A stretch of 61,606 nucleotides of DNA from Leuconostoc gelidum subsp. gelidum KCTC 3527 (GCF_000166715.1 NZ_AEMI01000018.1:1-61606), one strand, 5' to 3'; counted from the first letter of the stretch, positions 7,741 to 17,819 are shown. The notes: generated by a model from the letters alone, not told the origin. Made by a program: numbers and translations.

Positions 7741-8703
7741 ATGAGTGAAATTTTAACATTAGGTGAACCAATTGTTACTTTTACATCAACTGATTTGAAT
7801 GCGGGATTAGTGGATAGCATTAATTATTATAAATTTTTGGGCGGTGCTGAACTTAATGTTATGATTGGCGCCAGTCGTTTAGGTCATAGCACTGAATACA
7901 TTTCGCAAGTGGGGGCCGATCCATTAGGGCAGTTTGCAATCAAAGAAATATCAAAATACCATGTTGGTAATCATTATATTTCAACTGATGACGATAACTG
8001 GACCGCTTTTCAGTTAAAAGAGTTAGTTGATCAAGGTGATCCAACCACCTTTAATTTCCGGCGTCGGTCGGCAGCGGCACATTTTGATAAATCAAATATT
8101 GATCATATTGACTTTACTGGGGTTAAAATAGCACATTTATCAGGTATTTTTCCAGCTATTTCAATGCAGGCACGAGAAGCATTTCGTTACTTCGCTGAGC
8201 AACTTATTGTACGTGGTATTCAAACAACTTTTGACCCTAATTTACGTCCAGCTCTATGGGAATCACAGGCGGTAATGATTGAAACAATTAATGATTTAGC
8301 TAAATATGGTGAAATTGTTTTACCTGGTATTAATGAGGGCGAAATTTTGATGGGATCACGCGACCCTGAAAAAATTGCCGACTTTTACTTGGCTAATAGC
8401 GACAGAACGAAGACCGTAGTGGTAAAACTTGGGCCAGAAGGTGCGTATGTCAAAAATAAGTCCGGTGATAGTTACATAGTTAAAGGGTTTAATGTTAAGA
8501 AGGTAGTAGACACGGTTGGTGCGGGGGATGGTTTTGCACTAGGGTTGATTACGGCGCTAATTGAGGGATTACCAATGACTAAAGCTGTTGAACGTGGAAA
8601 TGCGGTTGGTGCTTTACAGGTGCAAACAACTGGTGACAATGATGGCTATCCAACACGCGAGCAATTGACACAATACTTAGTATCAGAACAGAAAGAGGAT
8701 TAA
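7741..8703 (+). CDS. kdgK: PfkB-family sugar kinase, probable 2-keto-3-deoxygluconate kinase
   Basis: A 320-residue ribokinase-fold enzyme. The N-terminus MSEILTLGEPIVTFTS and the GGAELNVMIGASRLG segment (about residues 35-50) match KDG-kinase-type PfkB proteins; the C-terminal PfkB signature DTVGAGDGFALG with its catalytic Asp is intact near residue 259. It should phosphorylate 2-dehydro-3-deoxy-D-gluconate or a similar keto sugar acid with ATP. AAGGAG precedes the start, 24 bases after the permease, and the next gene begins 2 bases after its stop. No KDPG aldolase gene is present in the operon, so assignment of the exact substrate is by family only. Confidence 0.8.
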   Translation: MSEILTLGEPIVTFTSTDLNAGLVDSINYYKFLGGAELNVMIGASRLGHSTEYISQVGADPLGQFAIKEISKYHVGNHYISTDDDNWTAFQLKELVDQGDPTTFNFRRRSAAAHFDKSNIDHIDFTGVKIAHLSGIFPAISMQAREAFRYFAEQLIVRGIQTTFDPNLRPALWESQAVMIETINDLAKYGEIVLPGINEGEILMGSRDPEKIADFYLANSDRTKTVVVKLGPEGAYVKNKSGDSYIVKGFNVKKVVDTVGAGDGFALGLITALIEGLPMTKAVERGNAVGALQVQTTGDNDGYPTREQLTQYLVSEQKED

Positions 8704-8705
8704 AC

Positions 8706-9647
8706 ATGACAAAGCAAGTATATTTACCAGATGATATTCCGTCAGTCGGTAAGAAAATTTTAACTGATGCCGGTTTTGAGGTTGTCGTTGGTTCTGGACG
8801 TGAACGTCAAACAATGCAAAAAGAAGGTGCTCAAGCATTCGCAGTTTTGATTGGTACGCAGACTTTTGATGGTGATATTATGGACAGCATGCCCAATTTA
8901 AAAGTGATTGCCCGTAATGGTGTTGGTTACGATGCGGTTGATGTTGATGCAGCCACAAAACGTGGTATTTACGTGGTGAATACACCCAAAGCCTTATCTG
9001 GCTCAGTTGCTGAAACAGCTGTCTCTGAATTATTAGCGATTAGTAAAAACTTGTATCAAAATTCAGCAGCAATTCATGAAAATAACTGGAACTACCGTAA
9101 GGCGCATCCTGGTCGTGATGTTGCAGGTAAAACAGTAGGTATTCTTGGTTTTGGTCGCATTGGCCAACAGGTAGCTAAAAAGTTAAGTGGATTTGATGTC
9201 AAAATAATTGCTTATGATCCATTTGCAAAATCAACAAATGATGTTGAAATTGTTGACCGTGAAACGATTTTTAAAACTGCTGATTATGTCATGGTTCATT
9301 TACCGGCAATACCTGAAACAAAACACTCAATTGGTTCAGCCGAATTTAAAATGATGAAAAACGACGCTTATTTGATTAACATGGCTCGTGGGGTGATTAT
9401 TGTTGAATCAGAGTTAGTGACTGCTTTAAAAAATGGCGACATTGCTGGTGCTGCTCTGGATGTTTTTGAAGAAGAACCATTGCCAGTGACCAATCCTTTA
9501 GTTGGTTTAGACAATGTTTTGTTAACACCACACATTGCGTCTAACACGATTGAGACAAAGGCACAGATGGCAACTGATGCAACAAAAGATATTGTGCGTG
9601 TATTGCAGGGGAAAATGCCAGAAGCTAATGTGAATCAGTTAAATTAA
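8706..9647 (+). CDS. D-isomer-specific 2-hydroxyacid dehydrogenase (SerA-like)
   Basis: A 313-residue NAD(P)-dependent dehydrogenase. It shows the VGILGFGRIGQQVAKKL nucleotide-binding motif (about residues 140-156), the MARGVIIVESEL segment with the active-site Arg, the DVFEEEPLP motif with the catalytic Glu and TPHIASNTIE with the catalytic His, so the catalytic triad is complete. Members oxidise or reduce 2-hydroxy/2-keto acids such as phosphoglycerate, glyoxylate or hydroxypyruvate. Lacking an ACT domain and ending a sugar-acid operon, it is probably catabolic rather than the serine-pathway SerA. Tightly coupled to the kinase (2-base gap) and followed by a terminator. Confidence 0.88.
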   Translation: MTKQVYLPDDIPSVGKKILTDAGFEVVVGSGRERQTMQKEGAQAFAVLIGTQTFDGDIMDSMPNLKVIARNGVGYDAVDVDAATKRGIYVVNTPKALSGSVAETAVSELLAISKNLYQNSAAIHENNWNYRKAHPGRDVAGKTVGILGFGRIGQQVAKKLSGFDVKIIAYDPFAKSTNDVEIVDRETIFKTADYVMVHLPAIPETKHSIGSAEFKMMKNDAYLINMARGVIIVESELVTALKNGDIAGAALDVFEEEPLPVTNPLVGLDNVLLTPHIASNTIETKAQMATDATKDIVRVLQGKMPEANVNQLN

Positions 9648-9659
9648 TATTTGTTTTTT

Positions 9660-9690
9660 AAACGTTCTTGATGAGGGACGTTTTTATTTT
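9660..9690 (+). terminator. Terminator of the sugar-acid operon
   Basis: AAACGTTC (9660-9667) pairs with GGACGTTT (9676-9683) with one G-U pair, followed by TTATTTT. Confidence 0.75.
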
Positions 9691-9734
9691 AAACGTGTAT
9701 AATGGAATTATTCTAACAATTCCAAGGAGAAATT

Positions 9735-12266
9735 ATGGCTGAATTAACACGATTTTATAATACATTTCAACCGAACCATTATGATATATATTTGGATATC
9801 GATCGTTCGTCAAAAAAAATTAGTGGGAAAACAACGATTTCAGGGGTAGCGCAAACTTCAAAAATAGCCCTGCATCAAAAGGATTTGTCTGTTAGTGCCG
9901 TACAAGTTGATGGTCAGCAAGTGCCATTTATGCTTGATAGTGAACTAGATGCACTTAACATAACATTGCCAAAATCTGGGGAAATACAGGTAATCATTGA
10001 CTATACCGCACCGTTAACTGATACGATGATGGGTATTTACCCTTCTTATTACGAAATTGACGGTGAAAAAAAGCAAATTATTGGGACACAGTTTGAAACA
10101 AACTTTGCACGTCAAGCTTTTCCTTGTATTGATGAGCCAGAGGCTAAAGCAACATTTGATTTAGCAATTAAATTTGATGAACAGGCAGACGAAACGATAT
10201 TGGCTAATATGCCAGAACTACGCGTTGAAAATGATGTTCATTATTTTGATACCACGGTAAAGATGTCAACTTATTTAGTTGCATTTGCATTTGGTGAGTT
10301 ACAAAACAAGCAAACGCAAACGGACAGTGGGGTTAAGGTTGGTGTTTATGCGACAAAGGCACATGATCCTAAAACACTTGATTTTGCATTAGATATCGCT
10401 AAACGTTCAATTGAATTTTTCGAAGACTTTTATCAAACACCTTATCCATTATCACAATCAAATCAACTGGCATTACCTGACTTTTCAGCGGGCGCCATGG
10501 AAAACTGGGGCTTGGTCACTTATCGTGAAGCGTATTTAGTACTTGATCCAGACAATACGGCGTTAGAAGCCAAACAGGTTGTGGCAACAGTGATTGCCCA
10601 TGAACTCGCGCATCAATGGTTTGGTGATCTGGTGACGATGAAATGGTGGGACGATTTGTGGCTAAATGAAAGTTTTGCCAACATGATGGAATATGTTGCT
10701 ATTGATGCGCTTGAACCTGATTGGCATATTTGGGAATTATTCCAGATATCTGATGTACCAGCAGCTTTACGTCGTGATGCAACCGATGGCGTGCAAGCAG
10801 TGCATGTTCAAGTAAATCATCCAGCTGAGATTGACTCACTGTTTGATGCCGCCATTGTTTATGCAAAGGGGGCACGTATGCTTGTCATGGTACGTGCGTT
10901 AATTGGCGATGATGCTTTGCGTGAAGGCTTGAAGAATTATTTTGCTGCGCACAAATATAATAACGCCACTGGTGCTGATTTGTGGCAAGCCTTGGGTGAG
11001 GCCTCCGGGCAAGATATTTCAGCTATCATGAATTCATGGTTGGAACAACCAGGCTATCCAGTCCTTTCTGCTGAAGTGCTTGATGGACAGTTAACTTTAA
11101 CACAGCAACAATTCTTTATCGGAGAAGGGCAAGATGCCAATCGTTTGTGGCAAATACCTGTTAACAGTAACTATGAAGTAGTACCCAAAATAATGACTGA
11201 ACAAAAGGTTGTTTTAGGTGATTATGTGACGTTAAGACGAGATGCGGGCGAAGCATTTTATCTTAACATGAGAAACGATTCACATTTTATTGTCAAATAT
11301 GACGCAACTCTCTTACAAGATATTTTAATTAATGTTGACCAACTAGATGCGATTACACAACGTCAAATCATTCAAGATATGCATATGCTTGCTCAGGGAC
11401 GACAAATCGCATTTGCAGAAATTGTGCCGTTACTCTTACGTTTTGCTAACAGTGAATCTAAAATTGTTAATGATGCAGTATATACTGTTGCACAAGACTT
11501 ACGTCAGTTTATGACACCTGATTCTGATGAAGAAAAGAACTTGAAGCAATTTTATGACAAACTGAGCCGTCAGCAATTTGAACGGTTAGGCTGGCATGCA
11601 AAAGATAATGAGTCATTAGATGATGAATTAACGCGTCCTTATATTGTTGCTGCGGCGTTATATGCCGAAAATACCGTAGCAACAACACAAGCGCATGAGT
11701 TATTCAAAACACATGAGGGCGACTTGCAGAATTTAGCAGCAGAAATACGGTTGTTCATTATTCGCAATGAGGTTAAAAATTACGGCAATCAGGCGTTATT
11801 TGATACATTGTTCTTAAACTATCGCAAGTCCTCTGATGCGAGTTACAAAAAAGATTTGTGTGCTGCGATTACGAGTGTGACAGATCCACAACTTATTAGT
11901 CAACTAGTGACGGCATTTAAAAATTCGGATGTGATTAAACCACAAGATTTACGGGGATGGTTTGGTAGTGTTTTGCGTAATCCACATGGCCAACAAGCCG
12001 CTTGGGATTGGTTACGACAAGATTGGGATTGGTTAGAATCTAAAGTTGGGGGTGATATGGAATTTACAACCTACATTACTGTGGCAGCTGGTATATTAAA
12101 GACAGCTGAACGTTTAGAAGAATTTAAGTTATTTTTTGAACCAAAAATTGATCAACCTGGCTTAACTCGCGAAATTAAAATGGATACACGTGTGATTAGT
12201 GGTCGTGTGGCACTGATCGAATCTGAAAGAAATGCAGTAAATCAAGTGATAATTGATAATATTTAA
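9735..12266 (+). CDS. pepN: Aminopeptidase N (PepN, M1 family)
   Basis: An 843-residue cytosolic zinc aminopeptidase that removes N-terminal residues from peptides. The exopeptidase motif GAMEN occurs near residue 255; the zinc site HELAH has its histidines at 289 and 293, with Glu290 as catalytic base and the third ligand Glu312 in NESFAN, giving the expected HEXXH-X18-E spacing. Length matches lactic acid bacterial PepN, and the C-terminal ERAP-like helical domain is complete. A TATAAT at 9698-9703 and AAGGAG just before the ATG mark its own promoter and translation start. With PepX and PepQ in the same window it forms part of the proline-rich peptide utilisation set. Confidence 0.97.
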   Translation: MAELTRFYNTFQPNHYDIYLDIDRSSKKISGKTTISGVAQTSKIALHQKDLSVSAVQVDGQQVPFMLDSELDALNITLPKSGEIQVIIDYTAPLTDTMMGIYPSYYEIDGEKKQIIGTQFETNFARQAFPCIDEPEAKATFDLAIKFDEQADETILANMPELRVENDVHYFDTTVKMSTYLVAFAFGELQNKQTQTDSGVKVGVYATKAHDPKTLDFALDIAKRSIEFFEDFYQTPYPLSQSNQLALPDFSAGAMENWGLVTYREAYLVLDPDNTALEAKQVVATVIAHELAHQWFGDLVTMKWWDDLWLNESFANMMEYVAIDALEPDWHIWELFQISDVPAALRRDATDGVQAVHVQVNHPAEIDSLFDAAIVYAKGARMLVMVRALIGDDALREGLKNYFAAHKYNNATGADLWQALGEASGQDISAIMNSWLEQPGYPVLSAEVLDGQLTLTQQQFFIGEGQDANRLWQIPVNSNYEVVPKIMTEQKVVLGDYVTLRRDAGEAFYLNMRNDSHFIVKYDATLLQDILINVDQLDAITQRQIIQDMHMLAQGRQIAFAEIVPLLLRFANSESKIVNDAVYTVAQDLRQFMTPDSDEEKNLKQFYDKLSRQQFERLGWHAKDNESLDDELTRPYIVAAALYAENTVATTQAHELFKTHEGDLQNLAAEIRLFIIRNEVKNYGNQALFDTLFLNYRKSSDASYKKDLCAAITSVTDPQLISQLVTAFKNSDVIKPQDLRGWFGSVLRNPHGQQAAWDWLRQDWDWLESKVGGDMEFTTYITVAAGILKTAERLEEFKLFFEPKIDQPGLTREIKMDTRVISGRVALIESERNAVNQVIIDNI

Positions 12267-12275
12267 TAACGAAGG

Positions 12276-12304
12276 AGGAACCATAATTTTGGTTCCTTTT
12301 TATT
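12276..12304 (+). terminator. Terminator after pepN
   Basis: AGGAACCA (12276-12283) pairs perfectly with TGGTTCCT (12290-12297), followed by TTTTTAT. Confidence 0.85.
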
Positions 12305-12504
12305 GTAGAAAAAAATAAAAAATCAAGATAATGATAAAGTTATGAAGCACTTAGCTGTTTTATTTTGATAAAAAAAGAAATAGATGTCTGTATTTTAATA
12401 AAAATGTCAAACGTTTAATTGCTTCTTATCTTTATTTATGGTTTAATATTTAACGGACAAAATAAAGGTTGCCAGTGAGCAATCATTTTGAAGGGGAATT
12501 ATTA

Positions 12505-13785
12505 ATGATACAAAGTCAGTCAAGTAACAAAGAAGACAATTTAATGTCAAGCAAGATGACTAGTGAACAAAAGGTGGTACTTGGATCTACAACACTTGGA
12601 TTCACATTAGACCATATGGACGCAACATTTTTATCATTTGCTTTGGCACCAATGATTGCAGAATTGCACATTACTGGGGCGCAAGGTGGTATTATTGCTG
12701 CCATGTCTAACTGGGGTGCATTACTCGGTAGTGTCCTGTTTGGCATATTAGCTGATCGCATTGGTCGTGTACGTGTTTTGTCTTATACAGTGATGTTAGT
12801 GACATTTGCGACTGTTATTCTAGCATTCTTAGATAATGCACATACGATTTATGCCTCTCGGTTCTTATTAGGTATGGGCACTGGTGGTGAATACGGTGTC
12901 AGTATGGCATTGATTGCTGAAAGTTTTCGTGCTAATCGTGTCGGCAGAATGAGTTCAATTACAGCAATTGGTGGTCAAGTTGGGGCTATTTTGGCAGCGA
13001 TTTTGGCAACACTCATTATGCCAGCATTTGGTTGGCGTGGTTTATTCATGATTGGTTTCTTACCACTAATCGTCGTTTATATTGTTCGTCGTCATTTAAA
13101 AGAAACACCAGCGTTTGAACAACTTAAATCAGATTATAAATCAGGTCGAAAAAAATTCAGCTTTAAGTTTATCGCCAATACGCCAAAACGTGCTTACACG
13201 TCACTTGTGTTGATCATTATGTTAACCATTCAAACGTCGGGGTATTATGGCTTGATGAATTGGTTACCAACAATCATGAGAAAGCAGTTGGGGATAACGG
13301 CAACTGTGACAGCAGGCTATGTGAACTTAGGCATGATCCCAATTATTATGGGAATGGCAGTTGGAATGATGACATTTGGGACTATTTTAGATAGAATTGG
13401 GCCACGACAGGCATTTGCTATTTTCTTGATTGGTTCTGCTATCATGATTTACACGTTTACGTTTGCTTATAATATGTGGACGCTAACCATATTGGGAGCT
13501 ATCGTTGGTTTTTTCTCTAATGGCATGTACGGTGGTTTTGGTGCCGTTATTAGTCGTCTGTACCCAGCAGAAATCAGAGCAACGGCGGCTAACACGCTCA
13601 TGGGATCGGGACGTGCTTTAGGCGCTTTCTCGTCAGTTGTTATAGGTTGGATCATGGATAATTATGATGTCGCCGCAGTTATGTTGAGTTTGACAGTTAT
13701 GTACTTGATTAGTTTGGCATTCATGCTAACAATCCCAGACTTTAAAAAACTGGGTGCAAATAGTCAGTATCAAGAAACAAATTAA
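12505..13785 (+). CDS. MFS transporter, aromatic/organic acid:proton symporter type
   Basis: About 426 residues and 12 transmembrane helices. The motif between helices 2 and 3, GILADRIGRVRVL, is the major facilitator signature, and FTLDHMDATFLSFALAPM in helix 1 with its acidic residues resembles the AAHS (aromatic acid) and related sugar/organic acid symporter groups. The frame is open from a TTG at 12469, but AGGGGA eight bases before the ATG at 12505 fixes the more likely start. It is a single gene bounded by terminators. The upstream interval 12305-12504 is AT-rich and shows no convincing operator. Substrate not deducible. Confidence 0.85.
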   Translation: MIQSQSSNKEDNLMSSKMTSEQKVVLGSTTLGFTLDHMDATFLSFALAPMIAELHITGAQGGIIAAMSNWGALLGSVLFGILADRIGRVRVLSYTVMLVTFATVILAFLDNAHTIYASRFLLGMGTGGEYGVSMALIAESFRANRVGRMSSITAIGGQVGAILAAILATLIMPAFGWRGLFMIGFLPLIVVYIVRRHLKETPAFEQLKSDYKSGRKKFSFKFIANTPKRAYTSLVLIIMLTIQTSGYYGLMNWLPTIMRKQLGITATVTAGYVNLGMIPIIMGMAVGMMTFGTILDRIGPRQAFAIFLIGSAIMIYTFTFAYNMWTLTILGAIVGFFSNGMYGGFGAVISRLYPAEIRATAANTLMGSGRALGAFSSVVIGWIMDNYDVAAVMLSLTVMYLISLAFMLTIPDFKKLGANSQYQETN

Positions 13786-13797
13786 TGAATCTTGTAG

Positions 13798-13838
13798 TCC
13801 GCAAATCATTTAACAATAAATGTTTTGTGGATTTTTTG
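13798..13838 (+). terminator. Terminator after the MFS gene
   Basis: Arms 13798-13811 and 13818-13831 pair over 14 positions with one mismatch and one G-U pair, followed by TTTTTT. Confidence 0.8.
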
Positions 13839-13856
13839 ATGTCGTCTTAATGGGTG

Positions 13857-13862
13857 TATAAT
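13857..13862 (+). promoter_or_regulatory. -10 box of pepX
   Basis: TATAAT at 13857-13862 overlaps the ATG at 13861, which argues that this ATG is promoter and not the start codon of pepX. The -35 is weak. Confidence 0.6.
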
Positions 13863-13890
13863 GAGAATAATTATTGAAAGGCATGTTAAA

Positions 13891-16251
13891 ATGACAAATA
13901 TACAACAATTCGGCAAAAAAATAGTGGATAAATCAACTGAAATATCTGAATTATCAACAATTGGCTTTTATGATGAGACATGGGCAAAAGCAGATATTTT
14001 AAATCATTTAATACGTCAGGCGTTGCCTGAGTATCATAGTCATGCCTTAGAAAATGACTGGTTAACTGATCATCTGGCCACACTAGAGTTAACAATATTA
14101 GATTTTTTGAGAAGCCGACAACCGTTAACGATACCTATTTTTTATACAATTGCTGCACAGTTATTAGGCTTTGACGACGAAGTGCAGGCGACTAATTTTG
14201 ATGGGCGACAGGTCTTTAAAAATATTGGGCTTACCACAACTGACGTATCAGATATTTATCACGCATGGTATGTCCTTTTAAACACACATACGAAAAATGG
14301 CTTAATGTTTGTTGACGAGTTAGCAAGCCATGGTTATTTTAAAGCCACCAATCAGCGTATCTTATTTAATGGTAAGTCCTTAGTGACTTACGATACGACA
14401 GATTTAATTCAAGAAACCGTCTGGGTAGAAACAACAGTCGATTCGGATAATGATGGTCAACTAGATCTTGTGCAAGTTGACATTCAACGACCAAGATCTC
14501 TTGAAAAGTTACCAGTTTTATTTACGGCGTCGCCGTATTATCAGGGGATGATGGTGAAAGAAAACGATGCGAAAATTCATGATGTTAATCAACCGTTGAC
14601 CTATAAAACGCCGACGCTAGTGATTGATACGCCGACCTTTCATCATGATATGCAACATACGCCGACAATTTTACCACGATCAATTGTCGGTGCAACAACA
14701 ACTGCAACAAAAACCTTTACAGATCTTGCAGGTCGTGCTTGGGACTTGAATAATTATTTTCTATCACGCGGTTTTGCGGTAGCTTATGCTGCTGGTGTTG
14801 GTACGAGGCATTCTGATGGCATGCAAGACACTGGTTCACCAGAACAGGTTGAATCTATGAAGAACGTTGTAGAGTGGCTAGCAGGCAATCGTGTGGCTTT
14901 CACGGACAGGACAAGTCAGGTTGCAATTACTGCTGACTGGTCTAATCATAAAATTGCCATGACTGGCCGTTCATATTTAGGTACGTTAGCAACCGCAGTA
15001 GCGACAACAGGTGTTGAAGGCTTGGAAACAGTTATTTCTGAAGCGGCTATTTCTGATTGGTATCAATATTATCGTGATAACGGTTTAGTGATTGCGCCAG
15101 GTGGTTTTCCAGGTGAAGACATGGATGTGTTAGCTGAATTAGTTTATAGTCGCATGCAGGATCCTGCTGATTGGTTACGTACACAAGCATCTTGGCATGC
15201 CTATCAAAATAACACGACGCGGTTTCAAGATCGTCAAAATGGTAACTATGATGGTTATTGGGATGCACGAAATTATCTGAATCATGCTAAAAATATCAAG
15301 GTAGACATCATTTCTGTGCATGGCTTAAATGATTGGAATGTGAAGCCACGTCAAATTTATCGTTTGTGGCAAGCACTGCAGGGCCAAAGTCATCGGCATA
15401 AATTAATTTTGCATCAAGGACAACATATTAACATTAACAACAATCGGTCGCTTGATTTTGCTGATCAAATCAACTTGTGGTTCTCTGACAAGTTATTAGA
15501 TCTTGATATTAACGCCACAGCAATTTTACCAACAGTGACTTGGCAAGATAACACACAAGCGCAAACTTGGTATAAATTAAATAATTGGGGCGTATCAGAA
15601 AATGAGAAGACATATTATTTGGCAAAAAATCAACTAACTTTAGCGCCTGCAAGTGGTGAAGGGAGTTTTACGGATTATTTGCCTGAGGTATTATTTAAAA
15701 AATATACAACGAATTTTAATCATTGGCGTGATCAAACTTTGCAACAAGTGCCAGAATTAGCACACACGCAACAACATTTTAGAAGCGACTTTATCACAAA
15801 GTCACAGATTATTAATGGTGAAAGCGTCCTACATTTGCGCGTTAAATCATCGAAAAATATTGGGCTGATCAGCGCGATGCTAATTGATTATGGCGATGAT
15901 GATTATATAAAGCCCTACCCGACTAATCAAAACGTCATGGTTGATCGTGGTGTTAATTTTGCTAAAGTCCTGTTACAAGAATTTGAGCTACAAAAAGCGA
16001 ATAGAAAAATGATTACTATTGGGCATATTAATTTGCAAAATCGCACAAATGCCTGGCAAAATGATACATTAGTTGCCAATGAATATGTATCAATAACCCT
16101 TAAATTGCAACCAACATTGTACAAATTACGCGCGGGACATCAATTAGGATTAATTATTTATGCCACCGATTTTGAAATGACGATACGAGGCAATCAGGAT
16201 ATTACTTACACAATTGATTATGAAAATAGCAAGTTGACGTTACCGCAATAA
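13891..16251 (+). CDS. pepX: Xaa-Pro dipeptidyl-peptidase (PepX, S15 family)
   Basis: A 786-residue serine peptidase releasing X-Pro dipeptides from proline-rich peptides such as casein fragments. The nucleophile is Ser361 in MTGRSYLG; Asp481 in GLNDWN and His512 in QGQHIN complete the triad with the same spacing as the well-studied lactococcal enzyme. An N-terminal helical domain and C-terminal beta-rich domain flank the alpha/beta-hydrolase core. The start at 13891 has GAAAGG nine bases upstream; the in-frame ATG at 13861 lies inside the -10 box and is rejected. Expected to be cytosolic. It converges with the HD-domain gene. Confidence 0.96.
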   Translation: MTNIQQFGKKIVDKSTEISELSTIGFYDETWAKADILNHLIRQALPEYHSHALENDWLTDHLATLELTILDFLRSRQPLTIPIFYTIAAQLLGFDDEVQATNFDGRQVFKNIGLTTTDVSDIYHAWYVLLNTHTKNGLMFVDELASHGYFKATNQRILFNGKSLVTYDTTDLIQETVWVETTVDSDNDGQLDLVQVDIQRPRSLEKLPVLFTASPYYQGMMVKENDAKIHDVNQPLTYKTPTLVIDTPTFHHDMQHTPTILPRSIVGATTTATKTFTDLAGRAWDLNNYFLSRGFAVAYAAGVGTRHSDGMQDTGSPEQVESMKNVVEWLAGNRVAFTDRTSQVAITADWSNHKIAMTGRSYLGTLATAVATTGVEGLETVISEAAISDWYQYYRDNGLVIAPGGFPGEDMDVLAELVYSRMQDPADWLRTQASWHAYQNNTTRFQDRQNGNYDGYWDARNYLNHAKNIKVDIISVHGLNDWNVKPRQIYRLWQALQGQSHRHKLILHQGQHININNNRSLDFADQINLWFSDKLLDLDINATAILPTVTWQDNTQAQTWYKLNNWGVSENEKTYYLAKNQLTLAPASGEGSFTDYLPEVLFKKYTTNFNHWRDQTLQQVPELAHTQQHFRSDFITKSQIINGESVLHLRVKSSKNIGLISAMLIDYGDDDYIKPYPTNQNVMVDRGVNFAKVLLQEFELQKANRKMITIGHINLQNRTNAWQNDTLVANEYVSITLKLQPTLYKLRAGHQLGLIIYATDFEMTIRGNQDITYTIDYENSKLTLPQ

Positions 16252-16252
16252 A

Positions 16253-16308
16253 AAATTGCCCCGCACCCACTAGACTTATATGTTGTCTCTGTGAATGCGG
16301 TGCAATTT
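16253..16308 (-). terminator. Terminator of the HD-domain gene
   Basis: Arms 16253-16265 and 16296-16308 pair at 12 of 13 positions around a 30-base loop. On the minus strand the hairpin is followed by a T run, so it ends the HD gene; it lies directly after pepX as well. Confidence 0.7.
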
Positions 16309-16323
16309 CGGCTAACCTGTTAT

Positions 16324-17679
16324 TTAACTCTCGGGATTTGGCGTCGTGAGTGAATTATTGTGAATATAGCTACGAAATGTTTTAAAGGTATCCGCAAATA
16401 ATTCGTCAGGTTCGATGCTTAACATTTCTTTTGGAAAATAGAATCGTTTATCAAAAGATACCTGTCCTTTAATGGCAGCAACAAGTGGAGACAATTCTGA
16501 TAACTCTCTATGTGAGCCATCATCTAATACAAAGTCAATTTGCGTTCGTGGTTTGGCGACGTTGGGCTTGTAGTCATCATAAGGCAAATCAAACGCATCA
16601 TTACGTGCTGTGTAGTAATTAGCATTATAGCCGGCAATGCCAACTAGCTGGTCTAGATCTTCTAGCAGTGGGGCTGTTTCATCATTAATAATAATAGATT
16701 TTAGTGGCCGTCGATCTAAGAAACGTTGTGATAGGTCAGATAAAATGGGATCTGGGTGATGGCGCCACATAGCAATATAAGTCATAAAAACATGATCATC
16801 AATTTGTAAATAGTCATAAATACTTAGAGGTGCGTCACTAAATAATGGTGTCAGTAATGTGCCAACAAAGTCTTTTTCATGTGTCCCACTGGCACGATAT
16901 AATTCACGTGCACGTTGCAATAAATGTTCAAGCAAAACCTCCATACCACGTGATACGGGATGGAAGTACACCTGTAGGTACATTTGATAACGGCTGACAA
17001 CATAATCTTCAACAGCGTGCATACCCGCAATGTCAAAGGCAATACCATTTTTGGTCGGCTTCATTGTCCTCAAAATACGGTCGATATCAAACTCACCGTA
17101 TTTCGTGCCAGTAAAATACGCATCACGCAATAAATAGTCCATACGATCAACATCTAGTTGGCTCGAAATTAACTGCACAACTTGTGGATTATCGTAGGTT
17201 TTAGCAATGACACTGGCAACTTTATTGGGAAAATCCGGTGCAACGCTGGCTAATACGGTATGTATTTCTGTATCACCCATGATAATTTCGCGTGTAATAG
17301 CCTCGTGATCTGTACCGAAGAGGTGTTCAAAAGTATGTGAAAATGCCCCATGACCAATGTCATGCAGTAAAGCTGCCGCTAAGGTCACTAAGCGTTCGTC
17401 TTTTTGCCATAAGCCGTCACCAGGTGCTTGAGACAGATAGTATTGTTCAAAGTGCTCCGTGATACGTCTGGCAATCTCGTAAGCGCCAACAGAATGACCA
17501 AATCGTGAATGCTCAGCGCCATGAAAAACAGCACTCGTGATACCTAGCTGCTGGATACGTCGTAGGCGTTGAAATTCACTTGTGTTGATTAAATCAAGAA
17601 TGACCCGATCTTGAATATGAATAAAGTTGTGAATAGGATCACGGAGTACTTTTTCGTTCAATAATTTATCTTTTAACAT
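16324..17679 (-). CDS. HD-superfamily phosphohydrolase (YwfO-like)
   Basis: A 451-residue metal-dependent HD-domain protein. The metal ligands are visible: His in EHSRFGHSVGAYEIARR (about residues 57-73), the HD doublet in ALLHDIGHGAFSHTFEH (about residues 105-121) and a downstream Asp in LDVDRMDYLLRD. The arrangement matches the YwfO/dNTPase-like family that hydrolyses nucleoside triphosphates, so dNTP or phosphate-ester hydrolysis is likely; the natural substrate is not settled for this subgroup. AAGGG precedes the start on the minus strand. Divergent from the DUF1934 gene. Confidence 0.88.
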   Translation of the reverse strand: MLKDKLLNEKVLRDPIHNFIHIQDRVILDLINTSEFQRLRRIQQLGITSAVFHGAEHSRFGHSVGAYEIARRITEHFEQYYLSQAPGDGLWQKDERLVTLAAALLHDIGHGAFSHTFEHLFGTDHEAITREIIMGDTEIHTVLASVAPDFPNKVASVIAKTYDNPQVVQLISSQLDVDRMDYLLRDAYFTGTKYGEFDIDRILRTMKPTKNGIAFDIAGMHAVEDYVVSRYQMYLQVYFHPVSRGMEVLLEHLLQRARELYRASGTHEKDFVGTLLTPLFSDAPLSIYDYLQIDDHVFMTYIAMWRHHPDPILSDLSQRFLDRRPLKSIIINDETAPLLEDLDQLVGIAGYNANYYTARNDAFDLPYDDYKPNVAKPRTQIDFVLDDGSHRELSELSPLVAAIKGQVSFDKRFYFPKEMLSIEPDELFADTFKTFRSYIHNNSLTTPNPES

Positions 17680-17819
17680 ATTGTGCCCTTTTTGTCTTTC
17701 TTATATTATAATTGATTTCTAAAGAAAATAATAACAAAAGTTGTATTAATGTGCCAGAAGGGTAAAATAGTGTGTTTACTTGGTATATTAACAATTGATT
17801 TTACTTTAAAATAGTTGAA

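Noticed and set aside
12410-12424. cre site before the MFS gene (TGTCAAACGTTTAA)
   Set aside because: The spacing between TG and CG is one base too long and the final CA is missing.
13861-13890. ATG at 13861 as the pepX start
   Set aside because: It overlaps the TATAAT box and has no ribosome binding site, while 13891 has both a site and family agreement.
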